Below are positions 54,601 through 62,011 of a stretch of 64,000 bases of DNA, one piece after another (positions within the stretch are counted from its first letter, which is position 1; every line of letters begins with the position of its first letter). This DNA comes from Rhodanobacteraceae bacterium (GTDB taxonomy: Bacteria; Pseudomonadota; Gammaproteobacteria; Xanthomonadales; Rhodanobacteraceae), in NCBI GenBank assembly GCA_016790075.1, contig JAEUPP010000018.1, positions 62,001 to 126,000 of the forward strand, in the 5' to 3' direction. The notes beneath the pieces were generated by a model. The model saw only the letters and a program-made list of their open reading frames with translations. It was not told the origin of the DNA and did not search any database. The position numbers and the translations under genes are program-made.

Positions 54601-57600
54601 CTGGAGATCGGCCAGGCTTTCGCCCGCGCGCAGCGTGGTCGCGTCCATCAGCACGATCCAGTCCGCACCGGCATCGCGCGTGACCGTGATATCCAGCACC
54701 GGTGCGCTGCCCTCACCCGGAGCCGGCGTCGCGAATTGCTGGCCGCTCAGTGTGTACAGCGCGGTCATCGGGCCACTGGCCTGGATCGTATCGCCCACTT
54801 CAACCGGTGCTGGCAGACGCAAGCCCGACAGCAGCTGGCGCGAAGCCTGGCCGTAGATATCCGACAGCGCCGGCCCGTTGAGCACGGCCGCGACCAGGGT
54901 ATCGATGTGCTGCACCGGCAGCTGCGCGACGGTCAGCGTCGTGTTCTGCGGGAAAATACCGGCGACATCGGCCAGGCGCGTACCGACCGCTGCGACGCTG
55001 AGCCCGTAGTTGCTGGCAATGGCGCCGAAATTTGTATACACCGCGCTGTCGACGCTGACCTGCGGCAGGGTGACGACGGCAAGGTCGCTGAGGATGGGCG
55101 CATCGCCTATCCAGGCCAGCAGGCCGGCAATATCCGGCGGCGACGCGCCGAACAGCACGCAGCGTGTGGCCAGGGAATTGACGGTTTCGCCGGAGAGGAT
55201 TGCGACCGGTGCCGATGGCAGCGACACGACCCCGCCCGACTCCGTCACCGCGTCGCGGAAGGCCGGCCATTGCGGCGTGGGTGCCGTCGCCGAGTCGGCA
55301 TAGTTCTGCTGCAGCGCCAAGGCCATGCCGATGCGCATCAGCGTGTCGCCGGGCAAGGTCGTGTAGTTCGCCTGCGGCGGCAAGGTCACGTCATACAGCG
55401 CCAGCGGCACCTTGAGGCCCAGCCCCACCGGCAGCGCTTGCTCAACGCCGACGCCACTCAGGCTGTCCGCATTCCACTGAAAGACAGTGGCGGCATACCA
55501 GTCTGCATCGGGAATCAGCAGCGGCGCGTAATAGCGCACATAGAACACGGCCGCGACACGCAGCCGGTCGAAACCGGCCGGCGGCGTATAGCTGCTGGCC
55601 GGCGCGGTGAAGCTCGCGGCGTAGCGCAGCAGCGCGCGGTCGCTGGCCAGACCGGTATCCTCGAACAGGGCAATGGCGCCGGCCTGACCGAAGCGTGTGG
55701 CGATACCGTTCAGGGTGTCGGCCTGGCGCAGCTGATAGTCGAGCGCGCCCAGGGCATATGTGCCGGCGCTCAAGGTCTGGTCGGGGTTGTCGAGCGCGAT
55801 GATTTCCGGTGCGACACCCAGCACGATGGACAGGCTGCTGCCCGCAGGAGCCGTGGCAATGGCCAGTTCGATGCCGGGATTGAGATAGATCAGCTCCTCC
55901 GCACTCACCCCGACTTCCGCCGCAACGCTGGATACGGTGTCGCCGCTACGCACGCGATAGGGCACATCGGTGCGCGGAAAGCTCATCGCGATATCGCCGA
56001 GCGACAGTCCGGCCGCAGTGACCTCGTACGACCAGGCGCGCATCAGGTCGCTGGCCGCGTTGACCGCGGCCTTGGTCAGCATCAGGCACCAGTCGCGGAA
56101 CAGGTAGGAGGCGAACGATTCCCGCGGCTGGTCATCGCCCGGCGGCAAGCCTGGCGCCGGTGCCAGCGGGAAGAACTCGGCCAGATAGCGGTTGACTCCG
56201 TCGATATAGACCGGGCCTACGCCGTTGTAGCTGGCCAGGTCGACCTGGCCGCTACCAGCGGTGCCGGTCCAGTCCAGGGTCAGCGCCGGCGGCAGCGGCA
56301 CGGCCAGTCCGCCACGCTGTACGGCGTCGCCATCGGGCTGTCCGGAAATCTGCAGTCGGATATTGGTGGACAGGAACTCCGCCAGATTGCCGTAGGCGAA
56401 GCCGCCGTCGGCGGTCTGCGGCCAGTCCATCTGTTCAGCCAGCACGGCAAGCTGGCCGGCGCTGATGCTGGTGACGGTGCCGTCCCTGCCCGCCGCTGCC
56501 GCGGCCAATGGTTCGGTGATCGCGACGATGGCCCAGCGCAGGAAAGCTTCAACCAGCAACGCAGCCGGCAACTCGGCGGGATCATCGGCCTGTGCGCTCA
56601 GCGCCGCCGAACGCAGGCGGGCCTGCGCAATCGTGCGCGCCGCCGGCGCTATGCCGTCGTCGGCGAACAGCAGCAGGGCGCCGCGGAATGCGGGCGTGCC
56701 GCTGGGCGGCGGCTCACCGTTCCAGCTCAGCGGAATTGCATCCACACTGAAATTCGGCAGCAGCGAGACGGCGACCGGGCGTGGTGCAGCGCTCAGCACG
56801 ACTGCCTGCGGATTCCAGTTCAGCACATAGGGAACTGTATCGGCGATCTCGAACAGCCGTGGCTGGCTGTGGCGCAGCAGCGCGAAATGGCGTTCACGCA
56901 AGGCGCGGCTGCGTCGCTGCGGATCGCGCGTCAGCGGCGGCAGTCCACGCCGGCTCTGGGCGGCAAGGTTGCGGCCGGTCTGATCCGACGCCAGCAGCCA
57001 GGGGGTCTGGCGTTCGCTGCCTACGGTGAAGCTGACATCCAGACTGATGCCGAAGGAGAAGCTGATGGTGAAGAACAGCACCTTGACCTTGGCCTCGGCC
57101 CGCACATCCACACGCAGGCGGAACACGCTGGGCTTGTAGGCCTCGAATACCACGCTGACTTCGGCCGAGGCCTCCAGGCTGACCATCACCTTGATGATCT
57201 TGAAGTCCACCTTGCCATAGAGCTTGCCGTGGATGGCCGCTATGCCCTGGCACCAGTAGTACTTGGCCGGCGCGCTGCCGCTGCTGCTGGGATTGAACCA
57301 GGCCAGCACCCCCTGCAGTATCGCCTGCACCTCGACAAAGATGCCGCCGGACAGCGGTCCCAGGCTGATCTCCTTGCCGACGCCGACGGCCAGGCCTATG
57401 CCCAGCTCCAGCACCGGCGAGAAGTCGCCGTTGGTAATCGCGGGCACGCGCCGCGAGGTGGCGCCGTTGAGTACACCGAAATAGATACCTCCGCGGCCGA
57501 TGAACGGGAATACCTGTACCGTGAACGCACGCTCGAAGTTGCGTTCGTACGGAAAGCCCAGGTCGATCAGGAAATTGCCATTGGTATAAATTTCTACAAC

Positions 57601-60441
57601 AACCACACCCAGCGTGATCGAGACCTCACCCAGCTCGATATGGCGGAATGCCTCGGGCAGGCGCAGCTCTATGCGGAACAGGCCGATATCGTTGGTGATC
57701 TTCTTGTACAGGATCTCGAAATTCAGCCCGGACAGCGCACCGGCGCGTTCGCCGCCCAGCGCGATCGACAGGCCGTACAGGCGCGGGTCGTTGAAGATGA
57801 AGCCGAGGTCGACGGTCTGCATCAGGCCTATGTCCAGGCCCAGCAGCCACTCGCTGTCCGGCGCGAATACCAGGGCCTGGCCCGAGGGTTGCGACAGCGG
57901 ATTCTGGTCCGGATCCTCGATAGGCCGCATGTCCTCGGCCAGCCGTGTCAGCACCGCACGCACCGTGTCCAGCGTGCGGATATCGCGCAGGGTCACATGC
58001 TGGCCAGCGCCGAGGTAGCGCAGGTCCAGCAGCGCGGTGCCCTGCCCCGGCACGGCCGGTGGCGGATCGGAAATCACATCCCAGGACAGCGCGTCGTCAC
58101 CTTCGTAGCGAGTGCCGAGAAAATCACCGTCGAGAATCAGGTTGACGGCGCCCTGGTTGTTCTTGCGCGTATAACGCACGCCGATCTTGCGGATCTTCAT
58201 CACGACGATGTCGAGGTCGACCGCATAGGTCAGCGCGACTTCGTTGTAGGTCGGGTCTATGGTCAGCGCAAAGCGCGACAGATCGATGCGATTGAGCAGA
58301 TCCCAGGGTGGGTCCAGCTTGAAGCCCAGGGTCGGCGCGGCCAGATTGACCAGGTATTCGAGGATGCCGCCCAGGGTCACACCGCCGAGTTGCACCGTCA
58401 GCAGCTGATGGTGCGTGGGCTTCTCCGTCCAGGAGGTGATGGCCGTCAGCCATAGCTGGTCGAACTGGACGCGGAACTGGTAGGTCGGATCAGCAACGCC
58501 GATATCGCGGCCTATCCTCAGCAGCAGCCGGTTCACGCTGAAGGTGCCGGCCAGTGTGCCGTGCGGATCGACCGCATCGGATTCACGTACCACGCTGGCC
58601 TCGGCCGCGACGGAAAGCCTGAGCGTGGTGCCGAATACGGTCGGATTCCAGCGCGCGCTGACCGCGCCGGAAGCCGCATAGGCCGTTGAGATCGTCTCAA
58701 AGCGCAGCGCCATGCGGTCGACCGACAGCTCCGGCAGTCCCTGCGGCGGATCTATGCCCAGCAAATTGAACACCAGCGCATTGAGACTCAGCGGCACCTG
58801 CGGCCAGAGCCGGCCGACGAAAACCCAGCCAGTGGTGGAATTGCTGCGCGCGAATTCCGCGCCGACATCAAAACGCGGCTGCTCTTCGCCGGGCGCGCCG
58901 CCTTGCAGCAGCAGCGTGCCGGTGATCTGGCCACGCACCTCGGCCTGGCTGACGCTGACGCTGAAATCCAGGCCGACCAGATGAAAAACCACGTTTCCGG
59001 TCAGCGGCACGGCCCAGTCCACGGTGATCGTCGCGGCCACGTCCACGGTCAGCGCGAACGGATCGGCCTGGAAGCTCATCGCCGTGACACGCATGTCCGC
59101 CGGTGTCGACGGCCCCGGGTCGCCGAAGAAATGCCGGAACGCGGTGCCTATCGGAATGCTGTCGTTGGGCCGCAACTGGCCGCTGACGACGTACTGCGGA
59201 ATCAGCGCCTCGATGTCGATGACGAAGGACTGTGTCGGCTCATCGTCTGCCGCATCGGGGTTCGGCTTGGGACCGATCAGGATGCCGCCATAGACCGAGC
59301 CCGCGGTATAACTGCTGCCTTCGAGTTCGGACGGCAGGTTGCTGACCAGCCAACGCGTGCCGACGTCGATCACACGCACGAACGGTATCGGCGGATTCCA
59401 TTCCTTGTCCGATGCCAGCGTCACCGCGATGTATTCGATACCTGGCACACCAGCAGTCAGGCTGGGCACCGTGTCCACGCCGACTTCGATGTCAGCCAGA
59501 TAGAAATCGTTGAGCGGGCCGAGACTCGGCGGAGTGAACAGTTGCGACGGCGTCACGCCCAGCAGTGCCGCCAATTGCACAATGGTATCGCCTATGCGCA
59601 GCTGGCCCGGATCCAGGCTGACCTGCAGCAGCCACAGGGTACTGCTCGCAGTCAGCGGGGTACTCAGGCGCAGCGGCGGACTGGTGTCGGTGTAGTAGAC
59701 GTCGCCGACCAGCTCCAGCGCCGACAGCGCCGTCACGGTCCACAAGTCCGGGTCCAGATCCGTGGCCGAACTCAGGCACAGGCCCACATTGCGCAGTGCG
59801 GTAGAACCGAAGGCGATGGACACGTCTGGCGCCAGCGCCCGCAGATCCAGGGCCGGCGGCAGATCGCGTGAGGCCGGCATGACCACGCTGCCGGACAGGC
59901 GCAGCGGCCAGCCCGGCAGCAGCGCGCGGTATTGCGCAAGGATGCCGTCCGGCGGCAGGTCGCCACTCAGGCGCAGCGGTGCGTCAGGGCGCGAATCCGA
60001 CGCGAATGCCGCGTTGTTCAGCGGCAACCCGATCAGGAACGACGGCAGGTATTCCACAAAGCGATTCTGCGAATCCAGCTGCTGGTAGTCCGGCAGCACC
60101 GGAAACGTGCGGGAAAACGTCCAACCCGCCGTGGCAATCGACAGGCTCAGCGCAAACAGCGCATCACCACCGGGCTCGGTGCAGGTCAGTACCGCATCGA
60201 CCGGACTCAGTTCGGCCGGCAATGCACCCGGCACGCCAAACTCGCCCCTGCCGCCCAGCACCACCGCGCTGACTGTCTGCGCCAGCCTGGCCGCGGTCAG
60301 CACGTAACTGGACGTGATGCCGAAATGGGCCAGCGCCGTGCGCAGACCGGCCAGGCGCGGATCGGCACCGGCGGCATAGAGATCGATGCGGCCGTTGCTG
60401 ATCGCAGCGGCCAATGCGTCGTAGATCGCCGTCAGCGACAT
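48697..60441 (-). CDS. Giant 3914-residue protein with LysM-like repeats (unknown function)
   Basis: The frame is uninterrupted over 11.7 kb and starts at an ATG with AGGAG 7 nt upstream. There is no signal peptide. Residues 1-~1140 are beta-rich and repetitive (for example VFHLVGLDFSVSVSQAEVRG, and GIGLAVGVGKEISLGPLSGG near 1015). LysM-like motifs occur in block 1 at about 1490 (YRVRSGDTVSSVAAEVGVSA), 1569 (YQLRQADTLNGIATRFG), 1694 (YTTLPGDTLMRIG) and 1750, and in block 2 at about 2780-3110 (VPYTIQPGDQLALIAPHFDL and neighbours). The C-terminal ~700 residues have no recognisable motif. LysM usually binds peptidoglycan or chitin-like glycans. I cannot assign a family or export route. It follows the metallo-beta-lactamase gene by 31 nt. 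Confidence 0.8.
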   Translation of the reverse strand: MSLTAIYDALAAAISNGRIDLYAAGADPRLAGLRTALAHFGITSSYVLTAARLAQTVSAVVLGGRGEFGVPGALPAELSPVDAVLTCTEPGGDALFALSLSIATAGWTFSRTFPVLPDYQQLDSQNRFVEYLPSFLIGLPLNNAAFASDSRPDAPLRLSGDLPPDGILAQYRALLPGWPLRLSGSVVMPASRDLPPALDLRALAPDVSIAFGSTALRNVGLCLSSATDLDPDLWTVTALSALELVGDVYYTDTSPPLRLSTPLTASSTLWLLQVSLDPGQLRIGDTIVQLAALLGVTPSQLFTPPSLGPLNDFYLADIEVGVDTVPSLTAGVPGIEYIAVTLASDKEWNPPIPFVRVIDVGTRWLVSNLPSELEGSSYTAGSVYGGILIGPKPNPDAADDEPTQSFVIDIEALIPQYVVSGQLRPNDSIPIGTAFRHFFGDPGPSTPADMRVTAMSFQADPFALTVDVAATITVDWAVPLTGNVVFHLVGLDFSVSVSQAEVRGQITGTLLLQGGAPGEEQPRFDVGAEFARSNSTTGWVFVGRLWPQVPLSLNALVFNLLGIDPPQGLPELSVDRMALRFETISTAYAASGAVSARWNPTVFGTTLRLSVAAEASVVRESDAVDPHGTLAGTFSVNRLLLRIGRDIGVADPTYQFRVQFDQLWLTAITSWTEKPTHHQLLTVQLGGVTLGGILEYLVNLAAPTLGFKLDPPWDLLNRIDLSRFALTIDPTYNEVALTYAVDLDIVVMKIRKIGVRYTRKNNQGAVNLILDGDFLGTRYEGDDALSWDVISDPPPAVPGQGTALLDLRYLGAGQHVTLRDIRTLDTVRAVLTRLAEDMRPIEDPDQNPLSQPSGQALVFAPDSEWLLGLDIGLMQTVDLGFIFNDPRLYGLSIALGGERAGALSGLNFEILYKKITNDIGLFRIELRLPEAFRHIELGEVSITLGVVVVEIYTNGNFLIDLGFPYERNFERAFTVQVFPFIGRGGIYFGVLNGATSRRVPAITNGDFSPVLELGIGLAVGVGKEISLGPLSGGIFVEVQAILQGVLAWFNPSSSGSAPAKYYWCQGIAAIHGKLYGKVDFKIIKVMVSLEASAEVSVVFEAYKPSVFRLRVDVRAEAKVKVLFFTISFSFGISLDVSFTVGSERQTPWLLASDQTGRNLAAQSRRGLPPLTRDPQRRSRALRERHFALLRHSQPRLFEIADTVPYVLNWNPQAVVLSAAPRPVAVSLLPNFSVDAIPLSWNGEPPPSGTPAFRGALLLFADDGIAPAARTIAQARLRSAALSAQADDPAELPAALLVEAFLRWAIVAITEPLAAAAAGRDGTVTSISAGQLAVLAEQMDWPQTADGGFAYGNLAEFLSTNIRLQISGQPDGDAVQRGGLAVPLPPALTLDWTGTAGSGQVDLASYNGVGPVYIDGVNRYLAEFFPLAPAPGLPPGDDQPRESFASYLFRDWCLMLTKAAVNAASDLMRAWSYEVTAAGLSLGDIAMSFPRTDVPYRVRSGDTVSSVAAEVGVSAEELIYLNPGIELAIATAPAGSSLSIVLGVAPEIIALDNPDQTLSAGTYALGALDYQLRQADTLNGIATRFGQAGAIALFEDTGLASDRALLRYAASFTAPASSYTPPAGFDRLRVAAVFYVRYYAPLLIPDADWYAATVFQWNADSLSGVGVEQALPVGLGLKVPLALYDVTLPPQANYTTLPGDTLMRIGMALALQQNYADSATAPTPQWPAFRDAVTESGGVVSLPSAPVAILSGETVNSLATRCVLFGASPPDIAGLLAWIGDAPILSDLAVVTLPQVSVDSAVYTNFGAIASNYGLSVAAVGTRLADVAGIFPQNTTLTVAQLPVQHIDTLVAAVLNGPALSDIYGQASRQLLSGLRLPAPVEVGDTIQASGPMTALYTLSGQQFATPAPGEGSAPVLDITVTRDAGADWIVLMDATTLRAGESLADLQARVPVTEVHNASLFAMSARGESVQPGIIVLTAPTDALHYSYSASDLSLLYPPAVLDVTPTQGPEALSLSVAVPRTYGLDHRIELQSPLALAIPVAQCNPAIGSASLWPFPAALAAKAQAQTATPYEIIASGDRQNAAAQPATLLNSTFATAIPFQLRRSGERENVYELLGADTAHRQLLLALWEYLSSGAGAGTQAYLAVQPAPDAGNTSGLAVQAVAPQATYLIKTNLSTDSVPGVEDSHLPAALAARDTPTAVWYADFTELANFLLLLWEGSVVGGAGYYLGFQTTAGAGLPASSFDEQGNVTAYLIAIAATQQSLAPEGRPLLAFNNAALVGAGLDANAQALYVEAADLSDLTAVATVPPGHVGFNLTLPRPEDEHPAGTPPPTAPLFSLLSYQIGPEPGAVFHAARPGLPVTPQASDGMDAPAWQRRRALRRSRALGLATTPPDLNYWNYQQIIPVSRMGPASLAPDVVGLPAAVADPYRGIGGRSSLTQAQVQLGFADLQGNTTAPPANGSNPGLVPVDVGYTDDLISIANWPALSSSYDFGDPVAGNVYLNLRLVLQAGANQPGFAQSPAASLEAQARQAEKYQQVYYQLAQSDLEVSISTSLYQDGNGQPMAVAPAGGREGLWRFAAGAWLLSQSLAALQPVRALQSAAANMHSVVAKYGLDAGLFGSANASLPVRQLLGTAGLNLPAYAVFTEQASARSIAATPRHGWPTPDAAAILNAPQNAEVLPLRLGAVLSTPRVDYHVPPQTINLDEIALQLHSSAGLLASEPANAASTTLLRLGFVFEMEGLSISVGAPIDPAHTLPQDPVVNSFTTLQQAFAVIGINATIADIAAANGARVDMFNAGELLVSYHYLVPPADPPQTLARNASGFDVADLAAANLTTTNLFDAGALVWLGLFTPQPVAAQAETLLDFTARYGSTPGLLLQQLVDDTDFLLPAESVLQVPGMLALPADTAALSVPYTIQPGDQLALIAPHFDLPQNVDAAATILVTRNAAMPGTLLAGQSITVDYDGQEYSTTTVAGDTFASVLARLDQQAAGIGYAELAAAIATQANLLAPGALLSCPLARLDTATTPAALPAHYGVDALSFGQANLALAGLVAANVVLVSPADAPGVQVSISTGENDSLNTVLARFSAAGRELDLADVFKANPDQPLFAAGAKALLPPRSLVLEAAIGAGTGPFRTPVFPLDVSLRLQRPAALVAPAFRRPEQDGPAERAQSSVPAPTSAQGQGADPPQTQSQFAQRFLTVFPQLRLATGKVAGVAADLWVVDFTTDGIASVTVAPGVAAPQGAAFWPRSFALRPLYADLVTRSGIIYAEVKPDGTLRPAEHGRDFQGVDVEVWARRFLGDVDRFLTVPYASGVFADTRARPALARILDAKQKLVGGVAAGLAEILVLDDPKAAAGRAAAVETVSQQLGINLAQAYAAAAVVQYDASVVSAWTGAESGLRPARLYGEARLIDPVSGEVLGRHNGLTSAKTLLDQPSSFVSFVLSVDDPAHQREAELNIDYVYSYIEFDVQDINVGAGPAYQSSNWLNFLPTLSGQARPANLHTRLGTSRIPLPLRAYPAMPALEQQDATAQGASDLAETALWRYSLRYSHEHAAQDEVIVTASFNIPPPPPTLLAAGRTDIAASLARYDSAAASLWPMLSYYDDPASGDAATAANAANSLAELIAAVADDWAAYWQPLDVPAAESPDAVATVPARADYRFSAQLEYSDDGQHIEFLQLTREQDQPGPAGLWPIAVYRSPAGHVVDLGTGSGDGAVRRYAFDPPVPAAAWASISLTWGSLNLASVQNARASLAVVRNRDLNDEAATTEDFVYRSATVDAAAIVTPLNIWPQGIDISALGDTVEAALNATFTTLFGDQRIGQPITMGLYYGYQLVPAPQPDQALATYLPVGLYPNQFLTATTAAEIAAALAAWKNAHRPATVGGEWAFSLVQFSQVDTSAQRSLLELGRLIYRLS

Positions 60442-60472
60442 GGGCCAGCTCCTGATTGCGGCAAGCGGCGGT

Positions 60473-62002
60473 TCATGTCAGCACCTTGAGGCGGCGCTGC
60501 CACGCGCTTGCCGCATTGACCGTGCTCGCCGCCGCCGGGCGTGGCGGCGGCAGATCGCGCACCGACTGGGGCCTGGCCGGCGTCGGCGCAGGGTTGCGCG
60601 GCGGCGGCTGGTGCGGCGCAGCGCTTTCCAGTCCCTCGCGTATCGCCGCCATTTGCTCGCTGCGCGCAATGATTTCGCGACGCAGGGCGATAAGGTTGGC
60701 GCGGTTGTCCAGGCGTTGCACGGTTATGTTGGACCCGCTGGTACCCTCCGGGACGGCGGTATAGGTCCACGCCACGCCCGCCGGAGGATAGGGCGCCATG
60801 GTGGGTACTGCGTTGACACTGCCGGGATTGGGCGGAATGACCTGGGTCTGGGTCGAGGTGGACGGCAGAACGGTCAGGTCGTAATAGGTATTGGTGAAAA
60901 TATTCGACGCGGTCTGCACCGTATACCAGCGCTCGGCCGACGGCCAGGCTGCCGTCGTGGTGCCATCGTTCACGGTATAGCCGTCGGCGGGCTTGAAATA
61001 CGCCGTGTAGTAATGCCCGCTGGAAGCGGTCAGCGTCGGGTCTACGTATAGCGCCCCGGAATGCAGCCAGGGCCAGAAATAGCTGATCAGGAACGCCGAA
61101 GGGTGACGGAACTTGGCCACCTTGCCGGCGCTGGCGGTGATGGTCTTGCTCTTGAGGTTGTCGACAAACAGCTTGAAGTTCGCCACCGGTTCGGCCTTGT
61201 CACGCGAACCGTCGCTGGCGCGGAAGCTGAAGGTGGTCGACTCGCTGCCATGATGCGGCGCCGTGACCATGACCACGAATGGGAAATAAGTCGCCTTGAC
61301 CGTCGTCGTCAGTTTCTTGTTTGCGGTGGCCAGGGTTGCACCGGTCGCATCGCCGGTGGCGATGTATTGCGCCCCTTTCCACGAGGCAACCACGATGACC
61401 GAAACCGTGTTCTTGTTGTACCCGCTGGCTGCGGTGGAACCGCTACGCGTGCGCTTGACCGGGGCCACCGTCGGTGCATTCGCGGTAAGAATATAAAAAT
61501 CAACTCCGTCGACAGTCGCTATCGGCGCTATCGGCGCAAATGTGGTTGCGACATAGCTGCTGTAATCGGCGGCAAGCGGAAGCGGCAGACCAAACGGCTG
61601 CGGCATATAGGTCTTGAGCCGGTTCAACACGTTATATCGGCTGCGCCCTTTGGCGTAGTTGGCGGAATCACCACCGTAGCTGACCTTGCGGATCAGCAGT
61701 TTCTTCAATAGAGGAGCGGTAGCGGTCTGCGGCGCAAAGCTGTCCAGCAACTGATCGAGCAGACTGATATGGTCGGTATCGCTATGCGACAGGAACAGAT
61801 AGTCGATAGTCGGGTTGGTCATGCCGTTGAGGACGCTGACGATGTATTCCACCGACAGACCACCCCCTTCGTCGGTTGCGCGTTCGGAACCCAGATCGAT
61901 CAGCACGGTCGAGGTCAGTACGTCGGACGTATACATCTCAATGAAATTGCCCGAACCCTGGCCAACATCGAGCACCTGGTATTTGATCTTGTCCGCAGGC
62001 AT
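60473..62002 (-). CDS. ComEC/Rec2-like metallo-beta-lactamase-fold hydrolase
   Basis: The 509-residue soluble protein begins with LDVGQGSGNFIEMY and has the metal site HSDTDH (H73, D75, D77, H78), GDATGA and APHHGSES, as in the hydrolase domain of ComEC. It lacks the ComEC membrane part. The C-terminal ~150 residues are Pro/Ala-rich with a basic tail. The substrate may be a nucleic acid or phosphodiester; this is inference from fold. GGAG lies 6 nt before the ATG, and the upstream gene ends 9 nt away, so it is cotranscribed with both giant-type genes. Confidence 0.82.
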   Translation of the reverse strand: MPADKIKYQVLDVGQGSGNFIEMYTSDVLTSTVLIDLGSERATDEGGGLSVEYIVSVLNGMTNPTIDYLFLSHSDTDHISLLDQLLDSFAPQTATAPLLKKLLIRKVSYGGDSANYAKGRSRYNVLNRLKTYMPQPFGLPLPLAADYSSYVATTFAPIAPIATVDGVDFYILTANAPTVAPVKRTRSGSTAASGYNKNTVSVIVVASWKGAQYIATGDATGATLATANKKLTTTVKATYFPFVVMVTAPHHGSESTTFSFRASDGSRDKAEPVANFKLFVDNLKSKTITASAGKVAKFRHPSAFLISYFWPWLHSGALYVDPTLTASSGHYYTAYFKPADGYTVNDGTTTAAWPSAERWYTVQTASNIFTNTYYDLTVLPSTSTQTQVIPPNPGSVNAVPTMAPYPPAGVAWTYTAVPEGTSGSNITVQRLDNRANLIALRREIIARSEQMAAIREGLESAAPHQPPPRNPAPTPARPQSVRDLPPPRPAAASTVNAASAWQRRLKVLT

Positions 62003-62011
62003 GTCCTTCTC

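Noticed and set aside
54574-58455. A 1293-codon open frame on the plus strand opposite the giant gene
   Set aside because: It is Arg/Gln/His-rich with no domain, lies wholly antisense to a coherent coding frame, and is typical of the mirror frame in GC-rich genes.
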